Positions 25,386 through 36,584 of a stretch of 64,000 nucleotides of DNA are shown piece by piece. Within the stretch, counting starts at the first letter, position 1. Every line of letters starts with the position of its first letter. A program made the translations under genes and the position numbers. The notes below the pieces were generated by a model, which saw only the letters and a program-made list of their open reading frames with translations, had not been told where the DNA came from and did not search any database. The stretch comes from Hermodice carunculata (lineage: Eukaryota; Annelida; Polychaeta; Eunicida; Amphinomidae), in assembly GCA_964020975.1 (NCBI GenBank), contig OZ026628.1, positions 17,792,240 to 17,856,239 on the forward strand. Reading direction: 5' to 3'.

Positions 25386-27164
25386 TTTTACCCTTCCGCC
25401 TTATGAGGCCGACGGGTATTGTCGTACCCAGCGCCGTTTGTCTGTCTGTTCGTCCCCTGGTTTTACCGCCATAACTTCAGAAATTTTTGAGACAGGACTT
25501 TCAAATTGCACATGATATTACACTTCTATATGGCCTACTTTGTGTGCAAGCATAGTTGACCTTGAGGTAATTCTTAAGGTCACACCGTGGTCACGTGCTA
25601 AACGACTTTACCGCTCTAACTATTGAAAGCCTGCATCTAGCAATCTAAATCATACACACGAGAAGCTTCATAGAGTGATCTAGAAACCTAATGAAAATAG
25701 AGGTCATGGCTTTATATTTGACATACTTTTTGAGGTCAAAGGTCAAGTGCACAATGGTGGTATTGGTATAAGTAAGGAAGTTTTCATGTCAATTACATGA
25801 AATTTTATACACACATGTATCACAGCCAAAAATGTGTCATGAATCAAAAGTAGGTCACTAGGTCAAGTATCTGGGTCACAGTGACATATTCATTGAAATT
25901 TTGTTTTCCACTATAACTTCAGAAATTTTTGAGACAGGAATTTCAAATTGCACATGATATTACACTCCTATGTGGCCTACTTTATGTGCAAGCATAGTTG
26001 ACCTTGACCTAATTCCCAAGGTCACACAATGGTCACATGTGTTGAGCAACGTTACCGCTCTAATTATTGAAAGCCTGCATCTAGCAGTCTAAAGCTTACA
26101 CACAAGAAGCTTCATAGAGTGATCTAGAAGCCTATTGAAAATCAAGGTCATAGCTCTATATTTGATCTACTTTTTGAGGTCAAATGTCAAGTGCACAATG
26201 GTGATATTGGCATAAGTAAGGAAGTATTTAAGGCAGTTACATGAAATTTTATACACTTGTGTATCATAACCAAAAAATGTGTCATGAATCAAAAGTAGGT
26301 CACTAGGTCAAGTATCTGGGTCACAGTGACCTATCCATTGAAATTTGGTCTACCCACCATTACTTCAGAAATTTTTGAGACAGGACTTTCAAATTGCATA
26401 TGATATAACACCCCTATATGGCCTACTTTGTGTGCAAGCATAGTTGACCTTGAGATAATTCTCAAGGTCACACAGTGGTCACGTGCTAAGCAATGTTACC
26501 GCTCTAACTATTAAAACCTTCATCTAACAATCTAAATCTCACATACAAGAAGCTTCATAGAGTGATCTAGAAGCCGATTGAAAATCAATGTCATAGCTTT
26601 ATATTTGACCTACTTTTTGAGGTCAAAGGTCAAGTGCACAATGGGGACATTGGCATAAGTAAGGCAGTTACATGAAATTTTATACACTCCTGTATCATAA
26701 CCAAAAAATGTGTCATGAATCAAAAGTAGGTCACTAGATCAAGTATCTTGGTTACAGTGACCTATTCATTGAAATTTTGTTTACCACAATAACTTAAGAA
26801 GCTTTTGAGACAGAACTTTCAAATTGCATATGATAGTACACCACTGCAAGCATAATTGACCTTGACCTAACTTTCAAGGTCACACAGTGGTCACAAGTTT
26901 GCTGAGTGACATTGTGCATCTAGAAATCTAAATCTTAAAACAAAAGAAGCAACGTAGGGTGATCTAGAAGGCTATTGAAAGTCAAGGTTATACCTCTATA
27001 TTTGACCTAATCTTTTTGATGTCAAAGGTCAACTGTACAATAGTAGTATTTGTGTAGGTAACTATACCTGATACTATGGGACACTATTCCTATTCACTTA
27101 CAGCAAAAGAGATTGAAGGCGGCCGAAGGGTACCGCGTTCTTTGAACGCTATTTTTGTACATAT
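25386..27164 (+). mobile_element. F5 Helentron-like element
   Basis: A 5' hairpin (TACCCTTCCGCC pairing with GGCCGACGGGTA) is followed by GTCTGTCTGTTCGTCC. Four tandem core units have the phrase CAGAAATTTTTGAGACAGG at 25478, 25920, 26366 and, diverged, 26796 (spacing 442, 446 and 430 bp). Each unit has TTGACCTTGA, CAAGGTCACAC and TGGGTCACAGTGACCTA. The 3' end has the inverted GGCGGCCGAAGGGTA, then the hairpin GCGTTCTTTGAACGC. Non-coding. Confidence 0.8.
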
Positions 27165-27508
27165 ATCAACTCAACTTGAGCAAATACAATTGTTTCAGAG
27201 ACAAATGATCAACATCAAAGGCCTGTGAAGCTCATTTTCTCAGCAAGGATATTAGGATGAGAATCCCACCTAGGAATGGTTGTTCCAAGAAAATGACAGG
27301 GTGAAATTTAATTCTGTTTACAGCTTTTGATTCTGTGATGTCTGAACTGCAAAAACGATTCAGAAATTTTCAAAATTTTGTTTCGTTCCTTTTCTGTGAA
27401 ATGAAGAAAATGAACATCCTGGAAATTGAAGGAAAAATTGAAATGTCAAACTTTGAGGAAGGATAATCGTAAAACTCAGCCAATCATAAAAAATCTAAAG
27501 ATCGTTTT
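27165..27508. other. Unique spacer
   Basis: AT-rich, no recognised feature. Confidence 0.4.
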
Positions 27509-29643
27509 TACCTCAGCTGACTTGTCAGTCAGCTGAGGTTTTTTGAGGGTCTGTCGTCCGTCCCTTGTCCGTCGTCCGCCCGTCGTCCACAATTCACATT
27601 TTCGACTTCTTCTCAAAAATCGTCAGCCAGATTCACTTCAAACTTGGTGGAGATGTGCCTTGGGTGGGTCTCTACCAAGTTTGTTCAAATGGTCATGGTC
27701 CAGTGATTTTTGGATTTTTAATGAATTTGTTTGTTCTTTTTTGGGTAAATCTTAAAAAATCTTCTTCTCCGAAACCGCTCACCCAATTGCTTTGATATCA
27801 CACAGGAACACTCCCTGGGACTCCTAGTTCTTAATTTGTTCACAAGGTGGCGCTGCAATTTTTTCCTAATTTTTTATGAATTTTTGTGTGTTATAGCTAT
27901 TTTCGACTTTTTGTCCAGAACCATCACTGAGATTAAGCTGAAACATGGTGGATATGTTCCTTGTAGAAGGGTCAAACAAAATTGTTCACCATGTGGGAAT
28001 GCTGCGGAATCCTGATTTTTAACGATTTTTTCAATTCGGGTACTTATCGGTCAATGCAGCTTTCCTAGTGATTACTATGGAAGTCAATGGGCATTCTAAT
28101 GCTAATTCACATTTTTGATTTCTTCTCCAAAACCGTCATCCAGATTAACTTCAAACTTGGTGGCAATGTACGTTGGGTGGGTTTCTACCAATTTTGTTCA
28201 TGTGGTCATGCTCCAGTGATTTTTGGATTTTTAATGAATTTTTTTGTTGTTTTTTTTGGACAAATCTTAAAAAATCTTCTTCCACGAAACTGCTTACCCA
28301 AATGCTTTGATAACACACAGGAAGACATCTAGGGACTCTTTGTTGCTAATTTGTTCACCAGGTGGCGCTGCAGTTTTTTTTCTAATTTTTTTTTGTGAAT
28401 TTTGGTGTGTTATAGATATTTTCGACTTCTTCTCCAGAACCCTCACTCAGATTAAGCTTACACGTGGTGGATATGTTCCTAATGTAAGGGCCAAACAAAG
28501 TTGTTCACTGTGGAATGCTGTGGATTCCTGATTTTCAATAATTTTTTCAAGTCGACTCCTTTGGTGTAAATGCACCTTTCCTATTGATTATCATGTAAGT
28601 CAATGAGCATTCTAATGCTAATTTACATTTTCGACTTCTTCTCCAAATCTATCATCCAGATTTACTTCAAACGTGGGGGCAATGTACCTTTGGTGGGTGT
28701 CTACCAGGGTTGTTGTAATGGTCATGTTCCAATGAATTTGGATTTTTTTATGAATCTCTACAAAAGTTTTAATAGGAAAACTTAACATGGGAATTTCTTG
28801 TAATGGATATAACTTAAATAATAGTGACCAGATTTACTTCAAACTTGGTGGGTATGTGCCTTAGGTGGATCGCTACCAAGTGTGTTCAAATGGTCACGCT
28901 CTAATGATTTTTGGATTTTTTATGATTTTTTTTGTTTTTTTTGGGGGGGGGGCAAACCTTCATAATTCCTCTCCTCTGAAAACGCTCACCCAGTTGCATT
29001 GATATCGTACATAGACACTCCCGGGGACACCTAGTTCCCAATTTGTTCACCAGGTGGCGCTGCAATTTTTTTTAAAAGAAATTTTTGTATGGTTTTGCTT
29101 TTTTTCATTTGTTCTCAGAACCATCCCTCAGATTAAGCTGAAATGTGATGGATATATTGTTGGGGAAGGGTCCAACAGTTGTTTACTAGGTGGCACTGCT
29201 TTGGATTCCTGATTTTTAAGGATTTTTAATTCGGGTACTTATCGTTCAATGCAGCTTTCCTATTGATTACTACGTAAGTCAATGGGCATTCTAATGCTAA
29301 TTCACAGGACAACTGACACGAAATTTACTGTTTCCTTGATAACTTGAGATCTGTTTTGAGTTAGCTACACATGTTAATTGTTGTGTATGAAGGTCATGCT
29401 GAGACAGTACATGAATGACCTTAACCTCGTTTGTGGGGTCACAGTGCAACATACATGAATTTTACTCTTCATTATAACTTGAGAATTGCTTGAACTTTGA
29501 TGTTGCACATGTAGGTGTTCTTCTATAAAGGTCAGACTTACTCAGAACATGGTGTCCTTGATCCTTTCCCAAGTTCATAGAGCTGCACGCGTGATGAATG
29601 TTAAGATCAGCTGAGGCACGGGCTGTTCACACAGCCCTCTTGT
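27509..29643 (+). mobile_element. Complete F2 Helentron-like element
   Basis: Starts CCTCAGCTGACTTGTC with the palindrome and the GTCTGTCGTCCGTCC run. It has repeated core units and ends GATCAGCTGAGGCACGGGC, then the hairpin, then CTCTTGTT at about 29637-29643. Start and end match the element at 19307-20755 almost base for base. It is about 0.7 kb longer because of extra core units (about 28.6-29.2 kb). Confidence 0.85.
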
Positions 29644-29649
29644 TGTTGT

Positions 29650-29905
29650 CATTTGTCAATGTGTCATGATTAAGATGCAAGTGTAATTATGATTCTATCA
29701 CAAATAATTACTGACTTATATCGACATTTATGGGCAGGATGCTTTGCAGTCAACTTGAAATTGTTTATTGAACAATTAACATCACATACACCAAAACATT
29801 TCTTAAAAGCATGACGATTACACACCTATACGATTTGTTATCCTAACATAAATATATTTTGAGCTAGGATCGATAAAAGTATGATTTCATTTTGGTGTCT
29901 TGGCT
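29650..29905 (-). repeat. Dispersed repeat, inverted partner of 13313-13590
   Basis: Reverse complement of the copy at 13.3 kb (GATTAAGATGCAAGTGTAAT, TGACTTATATCGACATTTAT, TTTTGGTGTCTTGG). It lies directly after the F2 end. Confidence 0.7.
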
Positions 29906-30355
29906 GTCCTTAATATGTCAATTACTAGAACAGCTGCCTGTTTCCAGTCTCTTTTGCTTCATGGCACGAAATAGATGCAAAAGTTCACTTTCTGTCAGCC
30001 AGTACATGATCAATGTCAATTTAAGATAGCATTTTCTGAAACTTTTATAACATGATTCCCACATTTTTGTTTAAATTTGGAAAGAAAAGTTAGGGGATGA
30101 AACTAATTAGAGCCCGTAATCTATTGACTGATGTCTTATCTCATTGATTACATAATAGCAATTAGGTTGAGATACTGGGTGTTGTTTGAAGTCCAGGTCA
30201 AGTCTGACTCCTGCGGCCAAGGCTTGCAAGGAGATGAGGTGAAAACCACCAAATGTCATCTGCGAATTGACTTTTAGCTGGGGATCTTTAGCTGAAGTGC
30301 ACACAGCATGAAACCTGATCATCTTTGCCACTCAAGCTCTGTCTGCAAAAGATGC
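29906..30355. other. Spacer without a gene
   Basis: No feature recognised. A short minus-strand ORF here has no domain. Confidence 0.4.
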
Positions 30356-30552
30356 TTAACTCTGCCCCCCTTGAACTAAGTCAACAACTTTCCTTGGTTT
30401 GGTTTGAGCACTAAACTGTTGACCTGGGGCATGTGATGTTAACAAGTCTCACCTACAATTCTCAGTCAAAGAGTATTTCATTACTGTCGAAAGTAGTCAA
30501 AAACACTGAAGCAGATGACATTTGACCACTGGATTTGTCCAGATGGAAAGAG
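30356..30552. mobile_element. TTAA-type hairpin MITE, decayed
   Basis: Begins TTAACTCTGCCCCCC and carries AAACACTGAAGCAGATGACA and CATTTGACCACTGG, as in the intact member at 40692-40923. The right terminus is degraded (GGAAAGAGTG where GGAAAGGGTTAA is expected). Confidence 0.65.
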
Positions 30553-31085
30553 TGCATTATGTATGGTTTCTCTGATCTTGCTAGCTTCCAGAAAGCAAAT
30601 TTAACATATGTAACATCCAGGATATTCAACAATTTATTTGCCACATCCTGGCTTGGCACTAGGAATTTTATAGTTGTGGCCAGTTTCGCTAAAGTAACTT
30701 ACCTCTTTAGCAAAATGCGGAATATGTTATCTAAAATCACAAAGAAAATTTACATTTTCTAATTATGGTGAATATTAAATCTGAGTAATTAAGCACGTTT
30801 AGTACAATATAATGAATTTGTATATGAAAAGCAGAAATAATTTATGAAATATTCACAGCCAGTTTTGCTAAAGCTTACATAATTTATTAACCAAATCACC
30901 TTTCTATGCACTGGCTCGTTGGCTATAGCACTACCAAAGGCATCTTTCAAGATTTTCATGCTAGTAGCCTAGGTTAAAATTAGTGCAACTGTTAGAAACA
31001 ATAACTCAATAAAAGATAAATGCTTGATTTTTCCTTCGTCTGTACAATAAAATTTGCTCAGTTTTGCATTGTAACAATATAAATT

Positions 31086-31096
31086 TTCCATTACAG
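31086..31096 (+). promoter_or_regulatory. Splice acceptor of zinc-finger gene copy 2
   Basis: TTTCCATTACAG followed by ATAG, homologous to 3606 and 42510. Confidence 0.65.
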
Positions 31097-31477
31097 ATAG
31101 AAAGAAGAAGTAGGTGTGGCAGTCGCTGGTTTGATGAGCTTCATCGAAGTAGAGCCTGCCGGGATAAACTTCATATGTATCATTTGTCTTAGCTCAGTGC
31201 TCATATATGCCACAGTCACTGGTTTATACAATAGTGCTCCTCACTCCCTATGTAAACCACAGGAATAAAAGCATCTGGACTAATGGTCTAAAAGTATTGA
31301 AGAGAAACTCTCCTGGATATAGAGTCTCAAGAGAAGTGGACCCAGTGTTCAACATATGAGGAAAATTGCACCAAATAATGGTCAGAAGGACTATATGTGA
31401 ACTAAACACTCTAGAATTTATAGGCCTGCAATTGCACAACACATATAAATGCAATATTTCATGTTAAATACAAAGAA

Positions 31478-33136
31478 ATGAAACCTCTACCAGGTGAAAA
31501 AACAAACCAATGTACACTGTGTCATAAACAGTTTGCAAAGAATTATGCTCTCAACAAACACATGAAAAGTCACACTGGGGAGAAACCATACAAGTGCACA
31601 ACATGTGGTAAAGGGTTTGCAGAAAATGATACTTTAAACATACATATCAGAAGTGACACAGGTGAGAAACCACATAAGTGTACAATATGTGGTAAAGTGT
31701 TCAGATTCCACTCTGGTATGAAAGTCCATTTACGAACTCACACAGGTGAAAAACCATATAAATGTGACATATGTGATGCTGAATTTACAGTGAATCATCA
31801 ATTAAAGAACCACATGAGAACTCACACAGGTGAGAAGCCCTACCAGTGTAAAACATGTGGAAAATGCTTTGGATGCTCTAGTAATCTTAAGGCACACATG
31901 AGTACACACACTGGAGATAAGCCATACCACTGTGGATGTGGAAAAAGGTTTGCTGACGGTACTCAACTGAAGCTACACAGGAGAACACATACCGGAGAAA
32001 GACCTTATGCATGTGTTACATGTTCTGCAACATTTGCACGCAAAGGTAATCTGACAGCACATGTAAGAACTCACACAGGTGAGAAGCCCTACCAGTGTAC
32101 AATATGTGGCAGAGGGTTTTGTAAGAACATTCAGCGTAAAAATCACATGAGGACTCACACAGGTGAGAAGCCATATCAGTGTACAGTATGTGGTGTTCGC
32201 TATGCATCTAATTACGATCTTAAAATTCACATGAAGAGACACATACATATACAGCCACAGAAGTGTTCAACGTGTGACAAGGATTTGACACAAATTGATA
32301 CTTTGGGTGTATGTGCAAGAAATCAGGTAGATGAAAAAGCGATCCAGTGTGCAGCATGCTTAAAGAAGCCCGACACTGCAGTTGACAGAGATGTGACTGG
32401 ACAGATTGCTGGAGACTTAGTAATCCCTAATGAGGATTGTTCTCCACAAAAATCTGCCATGAAATTTGGAGAACATGATCCAAACATTGGTCAAAACATT
32501 CAGTCTGAATGTGAGCATCTTGCAAATATGGAAAAAGGCTCCGTCTGTATGGAATCTGAAGAACAAGATGCATGTACAACAGTTATACCAGAGGAAAAGC
32601 TTCATGAGTGTACCCTTTGTGGCCAGAGGTTTTCCAACATGGACCTCTTTGATATACACATGATAAGTCACAGAGATGAGAAGCCATTCAAGTGTACATC
32701 CTGTGGTGCTGTGTTTGAACTCCCCCAAAATACCTATGATATAAGTCATGCTGGAGACTGGACCTACCAGTGCTCTATGTGTGGTACAGGGTCTACAGAG
32801 GGAGACATTAACTTAAGCCATACTGACGAAGACATGACCAAAATGAACAGCATGGACTTAAAAACGACTGAGGAAAATAAGGCAAATATTAAATCTGATA
32901 GTCTTATACTTGATACTAAATCTGAAACAGCCAGTGTGGAGTCAGTTGAAGACTGTGTTACAAATATGGACAATCAGCTTGTCTGTGTAAAATTAGAGGA
33001 ACAAGATACATGTGCGACAGCTGCTCCAAATATATGTTCATTCAAGTGTATATCCTGTGGTGTGGAGTTAAAAGATATCAACTCTTTTGATATACATGTA
33101 AGAAGTCATACTAGTGAGACTAATGAGATGGTATAG
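31478..33136 (+). CDS. C2H2 zinc-finger protein, tandem copy 2 (most complete)
   Basis: A 552-residue protein with nine tandem C2H2 fingers at about residues 10-255, most with TGEKPY linkers. Finger 2 has Asp for the last His (HIRSD). Finger 6 has only one residue between its cysteines (HCGCGKRF). The contact helices differ from copy 1 (AKNYALNK, RFHSGMKV, TVNHQLKN, GCSSNLKA, ARKGNLTA). The C-terminal half is close to copy 1: degenerate Cys pairs, acidic linker, lone finger HECTLCGQRF, two finger relics, then VCVKLEEQDTC (psi-K-x-E, residues 504-507) and a last finger FKCISCGVEL. It ends SETNEMV. By family it is a nuclear, sequence-specific DNA binder. No vertebrate-type effector domain is visible. 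Its 5' leader, acceptor and AATAAA match copy 1, so it is the best reference for the ancestral gene. Confidence 0.92.
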   Translation: MKPLPGEKTNQCTLCHKQFAKNYALNKHMKSHTGEKPYKCTTCGKGFAENDTLNIHIRSDTGEKPHKCTICGKVFRFHSGMKVHLRTHTGEKPYKCDICDAEFTVNHQLKNHMRTHTGEKPYQCKTCGKCFGCSSNLKAHMSTHTGDKPYHCGCGKRFADGTQLKLHRRTHTGERPYACVTCSATFARKGNLTAHVRTHTGEKPYQCTICGRGFCKNIQRKNHMRTHTGEKPYQCTVCGVRYASNYDLKIHMKRHIHIQPQKCSTCDKDLTQIDTLGVCARNQVDEKAIQCAACLKKPDTAVDRDVTGQIAGDLVIPNEDCSPQKSAMKFGEHDPNIGQNIQSECEHLANMEKGSVCMESEEQDACTTVIPEEKLHECTLCGQRFSNMDLFDIHMISHRDEKPFKCTSCGAVFELPQNTYDISHAGDWTYQCSMCGTGSTEGDINLSHTDEDMTKMNSMDLKTTEENKANIKSDSLILDTKSETASVESVEDCVTNMDNQLVCVKLEEQDTCATAAPNICSFKCISCGVELKDINSFDIHVRSHTSETNEMV

Positions 33137-33366
33137 TAGGCCTAATGTATATAACTTTTTTGTGGTGTATTGGATAGAACATGTGGAAATAACCAGGTAA
33201 GTGGCAAAGTGGAGAAAATGTACCAGTGTCTATGTGTGGTGTTTAGTTCACTGAAACTCTTAGACTGGAAGAAGACACAGACAAGACTTTCCCATGAGAG
33301 TGTGAAAATGGAAGAAGAAAATACACTGTGAATTTTCAAACTCTGTTCCTGTCTTTAACAAATCTT

Positions 33367-33372
33367 AATAAA
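33367..33372 (+). promoter_or_regulatory. Polyadenylation signal, zinc-finger copy 2
   Basis: AATAAA 230 bp after the stop, homologous to 5871-5876. Confidence 0.6.
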
Positions 33373-33439
33373 GCAAATGTTTAACTTGATGAACCAGAGT
33401 ATCATTGTGGTCCATAAACAGGAGGGTCAGTGGTGTTTG

Positions 33440-33735
33440 CTTTCATTCGTATTGTTTCTACAGCTGTCAGTCAACTGAGATTATAGGATGGTCCATCCTT
33501 GTCTGTCCCTCTGACCATCCGAATTATTCTCCAGATGGTGAGCTGGTGGATTCCGGATTTTTTGAGTTTTCAATTCAAGTACTTGTTGTCTATTAATGTA
33601 TACTTTCCTATGGATTACAATGCAAGTCCAAAACAGGGAGGTGGATTCACTTCAAACTAGGTAGGATATATCTTTGCTGGCTCTCCATCAAGTGTCGTCA
33701 AATGGTTGCGCTCCTGTGATTTTAAGGGGCTAGCA
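33440..33735 (+). repeat. Old F2 remnant in copy 2
   Basis: CAGTCAACTGAGATTATAGG, GGTGGATTCCGGATTTTTTG and CTATGGATTACAATGCAAG match the remnant at 5950-6300 of copy 1. Confidence 0.65.
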
Positions 33736-33760
33736 CACTTTGTAACTTTCATGAAGAAAT

Positions 33761-34570
33761 GTGTTATTCTTGTCCCTCGCCACCAAAGGTGGCATAGGGG
33801 GACATCGAAGTAGTAGGCATAGGGGCCGTTTCCGTCTTTCTGTCTGTAAGCATATCTCTAGAACCCTAAGAGATGGAATACATGTAATGAAATTCATAAC
33901 AGAGATGCATCATACCATGGGCATGTTCGCTGTCTATTTTTTTTTGACAAAGCCCAAGAACATATCCATTTTCGTGTGTCTGGCAGCACATCTCTAGAGC
34001 CCTTAGAGATAGAATAATGACAAGATAAGAAATGTGTCATACTGAGGGCATGCGCATCATGTATTGCTTTTGACCTTGACCTATTTTCAAGGTCACACCC
34101 TAGAACATATCAATTTTTGTGCATCCAGACATGCTGTATTACATTGTATAGCTTTCTTCTGCATAGGGGGACATAGAGCTTATAGGGGTCGTGTCCATCT
34201 GTCCATCTGGGAGCATATCTCTAGAACCCTAAGGGATAGAATTATTAAATTTATACCAGAGATGCATCATGCCATGGGCATGTGCGTTGTGTATTGTTTT
34301 TCACCTTGAAAACAGGGCTCAAGAACATATCCATTTCCGTGTGTCTGGCAGCGTATCTCTAGAGCCCTTAGAGATAGAATAATAAAATTTATACCAGAGA
34401 TGCATCATACCACGGGTATGTGTGCCATGTATTGCTTTTGACCTTGACCTATTTTCAAGGTCACAGGGCCCAAGAACATATCAATTTTAATGCATCTAGA
34501 CATGCTGTATACATTGTATAGTATTCATCTGTATGTTGTGGTGGGAGACCTAGATCCATTGGATCAGTGT
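33761..34570 (+). mobile_element. F6 Helentron-like element
   Basis: The 5' part has a hairpin GCCACCAAAGGTGGC, then GGGGGACATCGAAGTAG and CGTCTTTCTGTCTGT. Core phrases CATATCTCTAGAACCCTAAG and CAGAGATGCATCATACCA recur at about 33853, 33992, 34213 and 34357. TTTGACCTTGACCTATTTTC followed by AAGGTCAC occurs twice. The 3' end is probably the hairpin GATCCATTGGATC near 34553. Copy 1 lacks it. Confidence 0.65.
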
Positions 34571-35595
34571 GCACTTATTTCATTTGTTTTTCATGCAAGA
34601 CAATCAAAAGCTGATATTTTCTGAAAGAAAACATTTGTCTAAATTTAAATTTACTATTGAATTTCAGATTTATCTCTTTCAATTATTTCAGTTCAATTTT
34701 AATGAAAATTTGCAAAATTTACATAAAAAAAAAGCATGTTCAAAGATTAACATACAAGTTAGCTTGTAATATCAAATTAAAGCTAGCACCTGTGTCAAAG
34801 ATACCATTTCCCAGATTTTTTAAAAGGTCTCCAGTAATTTTTTTACAGATCACTGAAATTTTCGAAAAATTAAAATTCAAAGAGCTTCAAAATATAAACT
34901 AAAACCTTTATGAAAAGTATGATATAAGGTTTTTTAGTCAACAGTATGCTCTGTCTATTTTGATCAAAGCCAAATGTTTATCTGGAAATGTGCATGAGCT
35001 ATTTTTTTTTTATACTCAAAATATGAACATTGTTTACTGTACGCCTTCCCGTTAATTAAAGTTTCTGTGGAATGTTTCTTCATCAAACTTTACTAATGGA
35101 CGGCAACAATAAACTTCATGTGTCATTTATCTCACCCATTTTTTGAAAGTTTGTCGAAGAACTATTCCATGTCTGTTGTTTTCAATGCATTGCAGCATTT
35201 ATCCTAAGCAACTACCATTTAAGATTCTTATGCCAGAGGCTTTGCAGACTTTTAAAAATTTCTTGCCATGAATATCAACAGATGGTTTGTTCATGTTACT
35301 TCTGATTTGTGGCACATCAATTTATTGGACAAATATAATCTATCTTCACACTGGGAAAATACAGGTGGAAGTAAGTTTGTTTTTTTTTGGGGGGGGGGGG
35401 GGGGGCAGGCATATTGTGATAACAGTTTTGTGTCCAATACTTTTTCACATGTCAACACAAAAATTAATTTCTTCTCACTCAAAAGAACATTTAACAAAAT
35501 AACATCAATAATATCGATCAGTATGATACTTATCACGATAAAAAAATTTCTTAGTCTCGATAGTGCATATGTCAAGATTATATAATTGCTTAGTA
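34571..35595. other. Copy 2 flank without a gene
   Basis: 35035-35400 matches copy 1 at 6570-6900. There is a G-tract at 35389-35405. No supported ORF. Confidence 0.5.
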
Positions 35596-35636
35596 ATGTC
35601 TGTGTGCCAACACAGACATATTGTTTTTCTAGAATT

Positions 35637-35716
<80 letters not shown>

Positions 35717-36584
35717 TACAAGTCAATCTGTCCAACATTTCATTTGAACAGTATTACACGTAGAAACTCCAAACGTGGCACAATTATACTTCTATAGATG
35801 AAGTCTCGCCTTTTTATAATGAGAGGTCATGCTTTTCAAAATTATGCAAATGAGGGCTAATTAAAGTTTTAAATCTTCAATATCTTATATACTATAGTAG
35901 ATGTGGTTCGGAGTATATAGGAGTTTGATCATAGTAAGGTAAAGGTCATCTCAAATGTCAGGGACATGTCAAGGTCAAAGGTTAATTTTAGGCCAAAATG
36001 TCATTTGTGAGGTCATGGTTCACTTCAGATAGAGGTCATCTCAAGGTCAAAGGCCACTTTCGATGGTGGCTTTCTTCTGGCCATAACTTGGCCAATTTTT
36101 ATCCAATTGTGATCATGTTGAGCTCAAACTGTAGCTATTGTAACACTGCACATTTTTAAAACATACATGTGGCCTCGAAAGGTCAAAAATTAAGGTCATT
36201 TGGACCTTTGAAAGTTTCATCCAATCATAACTTGGCCAGTTTCCATCCAATTATAAACACGTAGGACTCAAATTGTAGGTTTTGCAACCCTGCACATATT
36301 TTATAGAAGATGCAACCTCAAAAGGGCAAAGGTCAAGGTCATTTGGCCCTTTGAAAGTTTCATCTTGCCATAACTTGGTCAATTTTCATCCAATTTAGTT
36401 GATGTTGGGCTTTAATTGTGGGTATTGTAACACTGTGCAATTTACATGTGACCTGTAAAGGTCAAGGTCATTTGGACTTTGAAATTTGCATCCAGTCATA
36501 AGCTTAATGTAATTTGAAGTACCAAACGATAAAATTTGCAGCATTTAATATTTACAACTTTTGAAGCAAATCTTCTTTTATAGT
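35596..36584 (+). mobile_element. F1 Helentron-like element, opposite orientation
   Basis: Complete: hairpin GTCTGTGTGCCAACACAGAC, TTTCTAGAATTTC, (TTTC)n at 35637-35717, core units with CAAGGTCATTTGGAC, then GAAGCAAATCTTC and TTTTATAG. Copy 1 has the empty site GCTTAGTTTACC at about 14188; here GCTTAGT lies at the left and TTTACC at the right. Confidence 0.85.

Noticed and set aside
27543-28785. Repeated short plus-strand ORFs (e.g. IHFKLGGDVPWVGLYQVCSN), also at 18877, 61825 and 63462
   Set aside because: They look like a conserved peptide but come from the F2 repeat unit. Frames are short and begin and end at random places, and other F2 units carry stops in the same phase.
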